A stretch of 27,612 bases of DNA from a virus. Below, piece after piece: positions 1 to 6,080 of the stretch (the stretch's first letter is position 1; each line of letters starts with the position of its first letter). The translations under genes and the position numbers were made by a program. Location: positions 1 to 27,612 of the IMG/VR virus record IMGVR_UViG_3300042343_000603, one strand, 5' to 3'. Under the pieces are notes generated by a model. The model was given only the letters and a program-made list of their open reading frames with translations, had not been told where the DNA came from and searched no databases.

Positions 1-10
1 TATTATTTCA

Positions 11-373
11 ATGTTATTACTACATGAATTTAGTAGAGATGGAGAAATATTAGATATGTTTAATGTTGAAGTTCCATATCCTGACCAATTACCAAGTCCT
101 TTTGAGTTAAAGTTTGAAGAGACTTTTAAATCATATTCACAGCCATATAAGAACTTTATGTTGATTGAGGCTGGAGTAATTAGTGGTAGAAATTATACAT
201 GGTTAGTTGACACAATGTGCAATATGTTTAATATTAATAAAAATAATATTTTAACTGTAGCTCTTTGTCAAAATAAACATAGTATTTTTCAATGCGATGT
301 AGTTGGAGAATACTACGATAACAATACTCAAGATTTAACATTCTCATTTGAGAAGTATAATAAACATTTTTAA
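11..373 (+). CDS. Hypothetical protein, possibly 5'-partial
   Basis: This 120-residue acidic, aromatic-rich protein shows no signal peptide, membrane segment or motif that I recognise. The reading frame is still open through the three codons before the first ATG (positions 2-10), so the true start could lie outside the window and the gene may be 5'-truncated here. It ends at a TAA one base before the next start at 375, and the following genes run in the same direction with almost no spacing, so it is probably the first visible member of the left-arm operon with phoH. Function unknown; the coding call rests on the operon-like packing and a clean frame. Confidence 0.7.
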   Translation: MLLLHEFSRDGEILDMFNVEVPYPDQLPSPFELKFEETFKSYSQPYKNFMLIEAGVISGRNYTWLVDTMCNMFNINKNNILTVALCQNKHSIFQCDVVGEYYDNNTQDLTFSFEKYNKHF

Positions 374-374
374 T

Positions 375-575
375 ATGAAAGTAACATTTGATTTTTCAGG
401 AGAAGATGACCAAGAGTCATTAGACGTATTTTTGCAAGCACATAAAATGCATCAAGCACTATTAGATTTAAATAGGACATTTAAACAATGGGATAAATCA
501 GAAAAAGAAATAACTTCTGAATTTCTAAGAGAATGTTTTTATGCAGTAATTAATGAAAACGAAATAAAATTATAG
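375..575 (+). CDS. Small conserved-type phage protein, unknown function
   Basis: This 66-residue protein begins MKVTFDFSGEDDQESLD. I chose the ATG at 375, not the in-frame ATG at 348, because 375 lies one base after the preceding stop (371-373) and gives the layout MK-beta strand-acidic loop-helix. It reads as a short beta strand, an acidic turn, then helices (LDVFLQAHKMHQALLDLNRTF and a C-terminal FLRECFYAVINE). From memory, small proteins with this strand-acidic-helix layout recur in many phage genomes without known function; that is an impression, not a search result. It stops two bases before phoH, so it is almost certainly cotranscribed with it. Confidence 0.75.
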   Translation: MKVTFDFSGEDDQESLDVFLQAHKMHQALLDLNRTFKQWDKSEKEITSEFLRECFYAVINENEIKL

Positions 576-577
576 TA

Positions 578-1234
578 ATGAAAGAGCCAACAAGAGAAAG
601 AAAAGGAGAGATTAAAGCAATAAGTGCTATTCAATTAAACGAAGAACAAAAAGAGGCAATGAGTTTGATAGTAAATAATCAAATTGTAGTTGTTACAGGA
701 AGAGCTGGTTCTGGTAAAAGTTTAGTATGTGCTAAAGCTGGTTTAGATTTTTTAAAGAAAAAACAGATAAATTGCTTATGGAATACAAGAGCTGCAATAG
801 AAGTAGGTAAATCTATTGGACTATTACCTGGAATGCTTTCAGAAAAATTTGATCCATACATGGAAGCTTTTGTTGAGAACTTAAATAAATGTTGTACAGA
901 TAAAAGGGAAGTGGGTCACTTAATTGAATCTGAAAAAATAAAAGCATTACCTATTCAATTTATTAGAGGTAAAACAGTAGAAGATGTATTAATTGTGGAA
1001 GAAGCACAAAATACAACTAAAGCAGAAATGCTAGCTATTCTAACTAGATTAGGTAAAACAGGTAAGATAATCATTAATGGAGACAATGAGCAGAAAGATA
1101 TCAGAGATGAATTTAACGGATTGTCTTTTGCTATAGAATTATCTAAAAAGATTGAGGAAATTAAATGGATAAAACTTAAAGCAAATCATAGAAGTGATTT
1201 AGTCGGTAAGATATTGGACTTAGAATATAATTAA
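578..1234 (+). CDS. phoH: PhoH-like P-loop ATPase
   Basis: This 218-residue protein is a PhoH-family NTPase of the type common in large phages. The Walker A motif GRAGSGKS is at residues 41-48, preceded by the Q-motif-like segment QLNEEQKEA. The Walker B region VLIVEEAQN is at about 137-145, with E in place of the usual D of DEAQN. A third conserved block, KIIINGDNEQKDI, matches the family's GD.Q motif. Length fits a stand-alone PhoH domain, so the gene looks complete and is not interrupted. PhoH proteins are cytosolic and have been linked to RNA metabolism and phosphate stress; their phage role is unsettled. It follows two small genes with 1-2 base gaps. The end is followed by a new promoter at 1266-1297 with no obvious terminator between. 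Confidence 0.93.
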   Translation: MKEPTRERKGEIKAISAIQLNEEQKEAMSLIVNNQIVVVTGRAGSGKSLVCAKAGLDFLKKKQINCLWNTRAAIEVGKSIGLLPGMLSEKFDPYMEAFVENLNKCCTDKREVGHLIESEKIKALPIQFIRGKTVEDVLIVEEAQNTTKAEMLAILTRLGKTGKIIINGDNEQKDIRDEFNGLSFAIELSKKIEEIKWIKLKANHRSDLVGKILDLEYN

Positions 1235-1265
1235 TTGTTAAAAAATAATTAAAATTAATTAATAA

Positions 1266-1297
1266 TTTGGAAAATCCAAAAAGTCTTCTTACCTTTG
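1266..1297 (+). promoter_or_regulatory. Bacteroidota-type promoter with palindromic -33 region
   Basis: TTTG (1266-1269) and TACCTTTG (1290-1297) are separated by exactly 20 bases, matching the Bacteroidota primary sigma consensus TTTG-N19-21-TAnnTTTG. The upstream box lies inside a perfect inverted repeat, TTTGG-AAAAT-CCAAA (1266-1280), which could be an operator. The start of transcription would be near 1303-1306. No protein gene follows directly: the first downstream elements are a terminator hairpin at 1343-1400 and then a structured stretch. The same 15-base palindrome lies at the same place in the promoter candidate at 26239-26270. Confidence 0.8.
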
Positions 1298-1342
1298 TAT
1301 TTGTAAGTTGCTCTGGGAGGGGTTAACGTAAAAATATTAATT

Positions 1343-1400
1343 AGTCCTCGTTACATTTCTCCCCCTTCTCTTTATGAGATTGTTGTAACGGGGATTTTTT
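1343..1400 (+). terminator. Intrinsic terminator or leader attenuator
   Basis: Positions 1343-1355 pair with 1384-1396 in a 13-base-pair stem (core CCTCGTTACA with TGTAACGGGG, two G-U pairs), followed by a T-run ending at 1400. The 28-base loop contains CTCCCCC (1359-1365), whose first five bases can pair with GGGAG at 1315-1319 in the 5' end of the same predicted transcript. So the promoter at 1266-1297 would give an RNA of about 100 nt ending here, or a leader whose 5' G-rich segment modulates termination. It could be a small independent RNA, an attenuator, or the end of the phoH transcript. Confidence 0.7.
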
Positions 1401-1416
1401 ATGCCCTTTAGTTTTA

Positions 1417-1692
1417 CTTCTTCTAAACAAATATAAAAAAGAAGCTCGTATAAGCCGAGCAAAAAATAGTAGATTTAACCAGTGTTGTAAATGTGGCTCT
1501 GTCTTAAGGCTGACAACCACGACTTGCAAGTTTGATAAAACTCAACACTGCTATAAAAAGTAAATCCAACTAAATGAGTTTGAGGAGAGTTGGTCAAGGA
1601 GGTAGGGTCGTTAAATTTGCCTTGAATGGTTTAGGACACCAGGAAATATTTCTGCTTGAGAGTTGCTCTCTTGCAAGGAGTAAAGCCTTTGC
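1417..1692 (+). ncRNA. Candidate structured non-coding RNA, unassigned family
   Basis: This stretch has no convincing ORF on either strand but is packed with complementary segments. By eye I find: CTTCTT 1417-1422 with AAGAAG 1439-1444; GCTCG 1444-1448 with CGAGC 1456-1460; TAGT 1467-1470 plus GATTTA 1472-1477 with TAAATC 1561-1566 plus ACTA 1569-1572; AGTGTTG 1481-1487 with CAACACT 1543-1549, enclosing GTGG/CCAC (1493-1496, 1517-1520) and AGTTT/AAACT (1529-1533, 1538-1542); CCAACT 1566-1571 with AGTTGG 1588-1593; TCAAGG 1594-1599 with CCTTGA 1620-1625; GAGAG 1658-1662 with CTCTC 1666-1670; and GCAAGG 1673-1678 with CCTTTGC 1686-1692. GC is about 40 percent here against about 25 percent in the next two genes. 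It lies 27 bases before a GIY-YIG-like gene. Strand is inferred from the promoter and neighbours. I cannot match it to a known ribozyme, riboswitch or intron. Confidence 0.6.
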
Positions 1693-1719
1693 TATGCAAA
1701 AAATAAAATATATAAAAAT

Positions 1720-2169
1720 ATGATAACATGGAAATTTAAAAACAAAGTAATCAACTCACCACCAGAAAATACTTATGGGTTTGTATATAAGATTACAGAT
1801 AAAGATACAGGTAATTTTTATTACGGTTGTAAATCTTTTTACTCTACAACAAAACCTATCATAAGTAAAAAAAGAGCGAATGAATTATACTCAGGAAAAG
1901 GACGTAAACCAAAAAGAGAAACTAAAGTAAAGGAATCTAATTGGAAAAATTACATATCTAGTTCTAAAATAGTACATACTCTAATAGAAGAAAAAACAAC
2001 TGATAATTTTAAATTTGAAATTATTTCATTTCATCAAACAAAACAAGAGATGCTTTTAAAAGAAGCATATATAATTGCTGGTGAATTTCTTCAATTTAAT
2101 AACAAAATTTTAAACGAATGGGTTAGCGTCAAAGCCTTTAAATTAAAAGATGAATCAAAAAATACATAA
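1720..2169 (+). CDS. GIY-YIG-like endonuclease, putative free-standing homing type
   Basis: This 149-residue basic protein carries a degenerate GIY-YIG core near its N-terminus: YGFVYKITDKDTGNFYYGCK at about residues 19-38, where YGFVY stands for GIY and YYG for YIG. The following segment (ESNWKNYISSSK) resembles the block after the core in phage putative homing endonucleases (known from the T-even-like family). GIY-YIG enzymes cut DNA, often to spread their own gene or a linked intron. Here the gene follows directly on a structured non-coding stretch, an arrangement reminiscent of an RNA element with its own nuclease, but no interrupted host gene is visible: phoH is intact. It overlaps the next gene by 20 bases. 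The family call is fairly secure; the homing role is inferred. Confidence 0.72.
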   Translation: MITWKFKNKVINSPPENTYGFVYKITDKDTGNFYYGCKSFYSTTKPIISKKRANELYSGKGRKPKRETKVKESNWKNYISSSKIVHTLIEEKTTDNFKFEIISFHQTKQEMLLKEAYIIAGEFLQFNNKILNEWVSVKAFKLKDESKNT

Positions 2170-2764
2170 CAGATTAATAGAAGATATCTTTGAACATTTT
2201 AAAAATAAAAATGAAAGAGATAATCAGGAAGTAAAGAAAAGAAGATTTGATAAGTTAAACAATTATGACTTAGAGGAAAATATAAAAAAAACTGAAAGGT
2301 TATTAAATAAAATAGGACAACAAAATGTTCCAGATTTATCTGAATATTTAAAAGAATCACAGAATAATTTTGGAAGACCACAAAAAAATATTTTTTATGT
2401 AGATAGCAAAGATTTTTTTGATAAAAATAATTTCAAAAATAAGTATTCAAATCTCAATAAAGAATCTGTTGAAAAAACAGACGGTCATAAAGAATCAAAT
2501 AACAAACAAGAGTTTGAATTAGATTGGGAATTTATTGAAAGCATGGCTAAAAGAATGGCTAAAAACAAGGTAAAATATGGCAAGGATAACTGGAAAAAAC
2601 CAATGGAGGTTGAACAATTAAAACAAGCTTTATTTAGACATTCTCTTGAAATAATGAAAGGTAACTATCACGATGAAGATAAGCTAGATCATTTAGATGC
2701 TATAGCACTTAACGCAATGTTCATAAAATATCAAATTAAGCATTATGGATTACATAGTAAATAA
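2150..2764 (+). CDS. DUF5664-like dATP/dGTP diphosphohydrolase candidate with long N-terminal extension
   Basis: This is a 204-residue protein. The C-terminal part (about 125-204) fits the DUF5664 / all-alpha NTP pyrophosphohydrolase pattern seen in phages: KYGKDNWKK, then ALFRHSLEIMKGNYHDEDKLDH, then LDAIALNAMF. Members are annotated as dATP/dGTP diphosphohydrolases related to MazG-like enzymes; they would hydrolyse dNTPs, using metal-binding acidic residues. The first 120 residues are highly charged and Asn/Lys-rich with predicted helices and no family I recognise, so this looks like an accessory extension on a short catalytic domain. It overlaps the GIY-YIG gene by 20 bases and a 45-aa gene at its end by 20 bases. 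Its position just before dUTPase supports a nucleotide-pool role; substrate is not shown by the sequence. Confidence 0.65.
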   Translation: MNQKIHNRLIEDIFEHFKNKNERDNQEVKKRRFDKLNNYDLEENIKKTERLLNKIGQQNVPDLSEYLKESQNNFGRPQKNIFYVDSKDFFDKNNFKNKYSNLNKESVEKTDGHKESNNKQEFELDWEFIESMAKRMAKNKVKYGKDNWKKPMEVEQLKQALFRHSLEIMKGNYHDEDKLDHLDAIALNAMFIKYQIKHYGLHSK

Positions 2765-2882
2765 ACTTATTCAAATATTAAGACTGTATCCAAAGTGCAG
2801 TTTTTATTTTATTAAAAAAAAGTTAGCAGAAAATAATATAAATTTAGATAAAAAAGTATTAATAAATAGATTGAAGCAATGA
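2745..2882 (+). CDS. Small 45-residue protein, translationally coupled to dUTPase
   Basis: ATG at 2745 opens a 45-codon frame that reads through the otherwise empty gap between its neighbours and stops at TGA 2880-2882, giving an ATGA overlap with the dUTPase start at 2879. It also overlaps the end of the preceding gene by 20 bases. The product begins MDYIVNKLIQILRLYP, is Lys/Leu/Ile/Asn-rich and is probably helical, with a net positive charge. I recognise no family. The fit to both neighbours is the same kind of overlap used elsewhere in this operon (for example at 3352), which supports it being real despite its length. It could still be a chance frame in AT-rich DNA. Confidence 0.6.
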   Translation: MDYIVNKLIQILRLYPKCSFYFIKKKLAENNINLDKKVLINRLKQ

Positions 2883-3355
2883 TAGTAAAAATTAAAAAAT
2901 TAAATGAACACGCAGTGATTCCATCTTATAGTAAAGATGGTGATGCTGGAATGGATTTAACAGCAATCAGTAAAACATTTGATTCAGATGGTAACGTTGT
3001 ATATGATACAGGTTTATCATTTGAAATACCAAAAGGTTATGTTGGATTGTTATTTCCAAGAAGTTCAAATGCTAAAAAAGATTTAGTATTGACAAATTCA
3101 GTTGGTGTACTCGATAGTGGATATAGAGGAACTGTAATGTTTAAATATAAACCTATTGATTCATTATCATATGAAGAAGAGTTTACAGAGGAAGCTCCTG
3201 ATACAGATGAAGATTTTACAATTAAAATGTATGAAGTTGGAGAAAGAGTAGGTCAAATCATAATTCTACCTTATCCTACAATTGAATTTGAAGAAGTAAA
3301 TGAATTAACAGAAACAAATCGTGGTACAGGAGGCTTTGGTTCAACAGGATTATGA
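2879..3355 (+). CDS. dut: dUTP diphosphatase (trimeric dUTPase)
   Basis: This 158-residue enzyme hydrolyses dUTP to dUMP and pyrophosphate, keeping uracil out of DNA and feeding ThyX with dUMP. All five trimeric-dUTPase motifs are visible: I, DAGMDLTA (22-29); II, PRSS (60-63); III, NSVGVLDSGYRG (73-84) with the catalytic Asp at 79; IV, GERVGQIIILP (about 121-131); V, the Gly-rich RGTGGFGSTGL tail that closes over the active site. Between motifs III and IV is an acidic insertion (EEEFTEEAPDTDED) longer than in minimal bacterial enzymes. The start overlaps the previous small gene by ATGA and the end overlaps the next gene by ATGA, so all three are likely translationally coupled. Confidence 0.97.
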   Translation: MIVKIKKLNEHAVIPSYSKDGDAGMDLTAISKTFDSDGNVVYDTGLSFEIPKGYVGLLFPRSSNAKKDLVLTNSVGVLDSGYRGTVMFKYKPIDSLSYEEEFTEEAPDTDEDFTIKMYEVGERVGQIIILPYPTIEFEEVNELTETNRGTGGFGSTGL

Positions 3356-3576
3356 TAATAAAACAAGTAAGATTAAAAGAATTAAAAGGCATATCAAAAA
3401 ATACTTTAGATAAAGTATTGCTTTACAATATTGGTAAAAAAGAAAACAACTATTGGATATTTCCATGCGTATTAATAGGATATATGTCTCAAGATAATGG
3501 GATAAATACATATAATAATATAATTAGAAATTGTCTAAATAATGGTATATTTTCTTTACAAATCATTAACTCTTAG
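3352..3576 (+). CDS. Hypothetical protein, coupled to dUTPase
   Basis: This 74-residue protein begins MIIKQVRLKELKGISKNTLDK at an ATG that overlaps the dUTPase stop (ATGA, 3352-3355). It contains a basic helical N-terminal part and a more hydrophobic middle (YWIFPCVLIGYM) that is too short and interrupted to call a membrane span. I recognise no family. The ATGA overlap makes translation likely, and it ends the operon segment before a new -7 box at 3593. A role linked to nucleotide metabolism is guilt by association only. Confidence 0.65.
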   Translation: MIIKQVRLKELKGISKNTLDKVLLYNIGKKENNYWIFPCVLIGYMSQDNGINTYNNIIRNCLNNGIFSLQIINS

Positions 3577-3592
3577 ATTAAAAGTTTTACCA

Positions 3593-3600
3593 TACCTTTG
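3593..3600 (+). promoter_or_regulatory. -7 promoter box TACCTTTG
   Basis: TACCTTTG matches the Bacteroidota -7 consensus and lies 51 bases before the start of the next gene, in a non-coding gap. It is identical to the -7 boxes at 1290 and 16938 (reverse). The expected TTTG 20 bases upstream is absent (ACTC at 3569-3572), so this is a half-consensus promoter that may rely on another -33 sequence or an activator. Confidence 0.55.
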
Positions 3601-3651
3601 TAAATATCAAATAAATAATTAAATAAAAATAAAAATTAAAACAAACAAAAA

Positions 3652-4158
3652 ATGAGCGAAAATCAAAAAAACACAGCAGGACAACAAACACCTAACCCTC
3701 AAATGCCAGAAGTACGTGAGCAACCTTATTGGGGAGCCAATGACGACTTAACAATTAAAGGTATTGAGTATGAAACTATTTATAATGGTATCATGCAAAT
3801 GACTGAAATTTTACAAGGAGTTTTTGGTGCAACACAATCAGTATTGCAACGTAATTTATTAGATGATAAAATCAAAGTACGCTTTGAAAAATTATCTGAA
3901 ACTACATTAGAAGATGGTAGTAAAGTTCCTGACTATGTTCCAATGACGGAAGAAGAACAAAAACCACATCTTGATAACTTTTACGAATTAGTAAATAAAG
4001 TTAGACAAGATAGAAATGCTGCTATGAAGTCTGCATTGGATTCTGCACAAGAGCATATTCAATCTTTAAATGAGATTGTAAACGTAGATGGTGAGCCAAT
4101 CAGAGCAGCTGAAAAAGGTATTGTAGATGCGGCTGGTCAGCCTATATCAAACAACTAA
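3652..4158 (+). CDS. Hypothetical soluble protein, single-gene transcription unit
   Basis: This 168-residue acidic, soluble protein has a Gln/Asn/Pro-rich N-terminus (residues 1-25), a helical middle (TIYNGIMQMTEILQGVFGATQSVLQ) and a helical C-terminal half (FYELVNKVRQDRNAAMKSALDSAQEHIQ) ending in a flexible tail. There is no cysteine, signal peptide or membrane segment, and I recognise no family. It has its own -7 box 51 bases upstream, a long A-rich leader, and the strongest intrinsic terminator of the left arm 14 bases after its stop, so it is probably expressed alone and perhaps at high level, unlike the tightly packed genes around it. Candidates include a host-takeover factor, a nucleic-acid-binding protein or a minor virion protein; nothing in the sequence decides. 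Confidence 0.75.
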   Translation: MSENQKNTAGQQTPNPQMPEVREQPYWGANDDLTIKGIEYETIYNGIMQMTEILQGVFGATQSVLQRNLLDDKIKVRFEKLSETTLEDGSKVPDYVPMTEEEQKPHLDNFYELVNKVRQDRNAAMKSALDSAQEHIQSLNEIVNVDGEPIRAAEKGIVDAAGQPISNN

Positions 4159-4172
4159 TACCAAATTAACTA

Positions 4173-4198
4173 GAGGGGTGAAAATCCCCTCATTTTTT
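4173..4198 (+). terminator. Intrinsic terminator
   Basis: GAGGGG (4173-4178) pairs perfectly with CCCCTC (4186-4191) across a 7-base loop, followed by a T-rich tail at 4193-4198. It ends the 3652-4158 unit. The next gene starts at 4220, only about 20 bases later, leaving no room for a recognisable promoter, so the RNR gene would need read-through or an undetected promoter. Confidence 0.88.
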
Positions 4199-4219
4199 AA
4201 AATTTAAATAGAAAACAAA

Positions 4220-6073
4220 TTGAATAAAGATAAGAAAATATTGTCAGACTTGATTGTGTACATGAAGTACGCAAAATATTTACAGACTGAAAAAAGAAGA
4301 GAGACATGGGAAGAAATTGTAGATAGAAATTTACAAATGCATGTAAGAAAGTTTCCTGAATTAAAAGATGAACTAATCAAAGTTTACAATGATTATGTAA
4401 TCAACAAAAAAGTATTACCTTCAATGAGAAGTTTACAATTTGGAGGATTACCTATTGAAATAAATAATGCTAGACTTTTTAATTGTAGTTATTTACCTAT
4501 TGATGATTATAGAGCTTTTAGTGAAGCAATGTTTTTATTACTTTCTGGTTGTGGTGTAGGTTATTCTGTACAAAAACACCATGTTGATAAGTTACCTGAA
4601 ATAAATAAACCTATTAAGAGTAAAAGATACCTTGTAGCTGATTCAATTATCGGTTGGGCAGATGCAGTTAAAGTATTAATGAACAGTTATTTTACAGGTA
4701 AAGCTAAACCTAATTATGATTTTAGAGATATCAGAGAGAAGGGAGCAATTTTAGTTACAGCTGGAGGTAAAGCTCCTGGTCCAGAGCCTTTAAAAAGATG
4801 TTTATTTGAAATAGAACAAATTTTAGAAAGATATAATAATGGAGATAAGTTATCTACTATTGATTGTCATTCTATTCTTTGTCATATTGCAGATAGTGTT
4901 TTAAGTGGTGGTATTAGACGTAGTGCTATGATTGCTGGATTTACTATGGATGATGAAGATATGTTAGCTTGTAAAAGTGGTAATTGGTGGGAGAGTAATC
5001 CTCACTTTGCTAGAGCTAATAATAGTGCTATTATTGTTAATTCTCGTATCAAAAAAGATGAGTTTGACAACTTATGGTTGAAAATAGAAAACAGCGGTAG
5101 TGGTGAACCTGGTTTATACTTTACCAATGATTGTGAATACTTTACTAATCCTTGTGTAGAGACTAGTCTTAGACCTTTTAGTTTCTGTAATCTTGTAGAA
5201 ATTAATGCTGAAGGTATTGAAACACAAGAAGAATTTAATAACAGAAGTAAAGCTGCTGCGTTTATTAATACTCTTCAAGCTAGTTATACTGATTTTGTAT
5301 ATCTTAGAAGTATTTGGAAAAAAACTACTGAAAAAGATGCTCTTATTGGTACAGGTATAACAGGAATTGGTAGTGGTACTTTAGATTCATTAGATAAAAA
5401 AGAAGCTTCTACTATCGTATTAAATGAAAATAAAAGAGTTGCTAAATTAATAGGTATTAATAAAGCTGCAAGATGTTGTGTGGTAAAACCTGCTGGTACT
5501 AGTTCAATAGTATTAGGTACATCAAGCGGTATTCATGCTTATCATAATAACTTCTATATTCGTAGAGTACGTATTAATAAAAATGAAGCTTTATATGCTC
5601 ATTTAAAAATTCATAATCCAGAGTTATTGGAAGATGAGATATTTAATCCAACGGCTACAGCTGTAATTAGTGTTCCACAAAAAGCTCCAGAAACTTGTCA
5701 CATTAGAACAGAAAGTGCTTTAGCTTTATTAGAAAGAACTAAAGAGTATAATGTAGATTGGGTTAGAAATAGTCACAATAGTGGTCCTAATTATCACAAC
5801 GTTAGTGCTACAGTTTCTATTAAAGAAAATGAATGGAAAGAAGTTGGAGAATGGATGTGGAAAAATAGAGATTCTTATCATGGTTTAAGTGTATTGCCAT
5901 ATAGTGGACATACTTATAAACAAGCTCCATTTGAAGATTGTTCTGAACTTGAATATAATACTTTGTTTGAAAAATTAAAGGATATTGATTTAAGTACAGT
6001 TATAGAGTTTGAAGATTTAACTAATCTATCAGACAGTGCTGCTTGTGCAGGTGGCGCATGTGAAATTAAGTAA
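4220..6073 (+). CDS. nrdJ: Adenosylcobalamin-dependent (class II) ribonucleoside-triphosphate reductase
   Basis: This 617-residue protein matches the monomeric class II reductase (RTPR type, as in Lactobacillus leichmannii), which uses B12 to make dNTPs from NTPs. Visible are the N-terminal YMKYAKYL and RRETWEE blocks, the redox cysteine in RLFNCS (C89), AGGKAPGPEPL (181-191), GGIRRSAM (230-237), and the active-site loop N310-P-C312-V-E314 with the second redox cysteine at C323, 11 residues later as in RTPR. A C-terminal CAGGAC (C609, C614) is the thiol-shuttle pair. Length is about 120 residues below the 739 of the lactobacillar enzyme, with losses in the N-terminal half and before the active site. 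I use the TTG at 4220 because the family's conserved start block (ILSDLIVYMKYA) lies before the first ATG at 4262. It depends on host or environmental cobalamin. A terminator lies just upstream and an attenuator-like element downstream. Confidence 0.93.
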   Translation: MNKDKKILSDLIVYMKYAKYLQTEKRRETWEEIVDRNLQMHVRKFPELKDELIKVYNDYVINKKVLPSMRSLQFGGLPIEINNARLFNCSYLPIDDYRAFSEAMFLLLSGCGVGYSVQKHHVDKLPEINKPIKSKRYLVADSIIGWADAVKVLMNSYFTGKAKPNYDFRDIREKGAILVTAGGKAPGPEPLKRCLFEIEQILERYNNGDKLSTIDCHSILCHIADSVLSGGIRRSAMIAGFTMDDEDMLACKSGNWWESNPHFARANNSAIIVNSRIKKDEFDNLWLKIENSGSGEPGLYFTNDCEYFTNPCVETSLRPFSFCNLVEINAEGIETQEEFNNRSKAAAFINTLQASYTDFVYLRSIWKKTTEKDALIGTGITGIGSGTLDSLDKKEASTIVLNENKRVAKLIGINKAARCCVVKPAGTSSIVLGTSSGIHAYHNNFYIRRVRINKNEALYAHLKIHNPELLEDEIFNPTATAVISVPQKAPETCHIRTESALALLERTKEYNVDWVRNSHNSGPNYHNVSATVSIKENEWKEVGEWMWKNRDSYHGLSVLPYSGHTYKQAPFEDCSELEYNTLFEKLKDIDLSTVIEFEDLTNLSDSAACAGGACEIK

Positions 6074-6080
6074 TTATAAA

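Noticed and set aside
427-434. TATTTTTG resembling a -7 box
   Set aside because: It lies in coding sequence and has no TTTG 19-21 bases upstream; expected by chance in AT-rich DNA.
1341-1529. 62-codon frame on the - strand across the structured non-coding stretch
   Set aside because: The product is low in recognisable features, it crosses both the terminator stem and the RNA helices, and no neighbour runs in that direction.
1235-1719. Group I intron as explanation for the structured region plus GIY-YIG gene
   Set aside because: phoH upstream looks complete, no split exon follows, and I could not find the conserved P7/S-type core sequences. A highly divergent intron is not excluded.
2778-2810. 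Terminator-like ACTG...CAGT plus T-rich run before dUTPase
   Set aside because: The stem is only 4 bp with an 11-base loop and lies inside the 45-codon frame that couples to dUTPase by ATGA.
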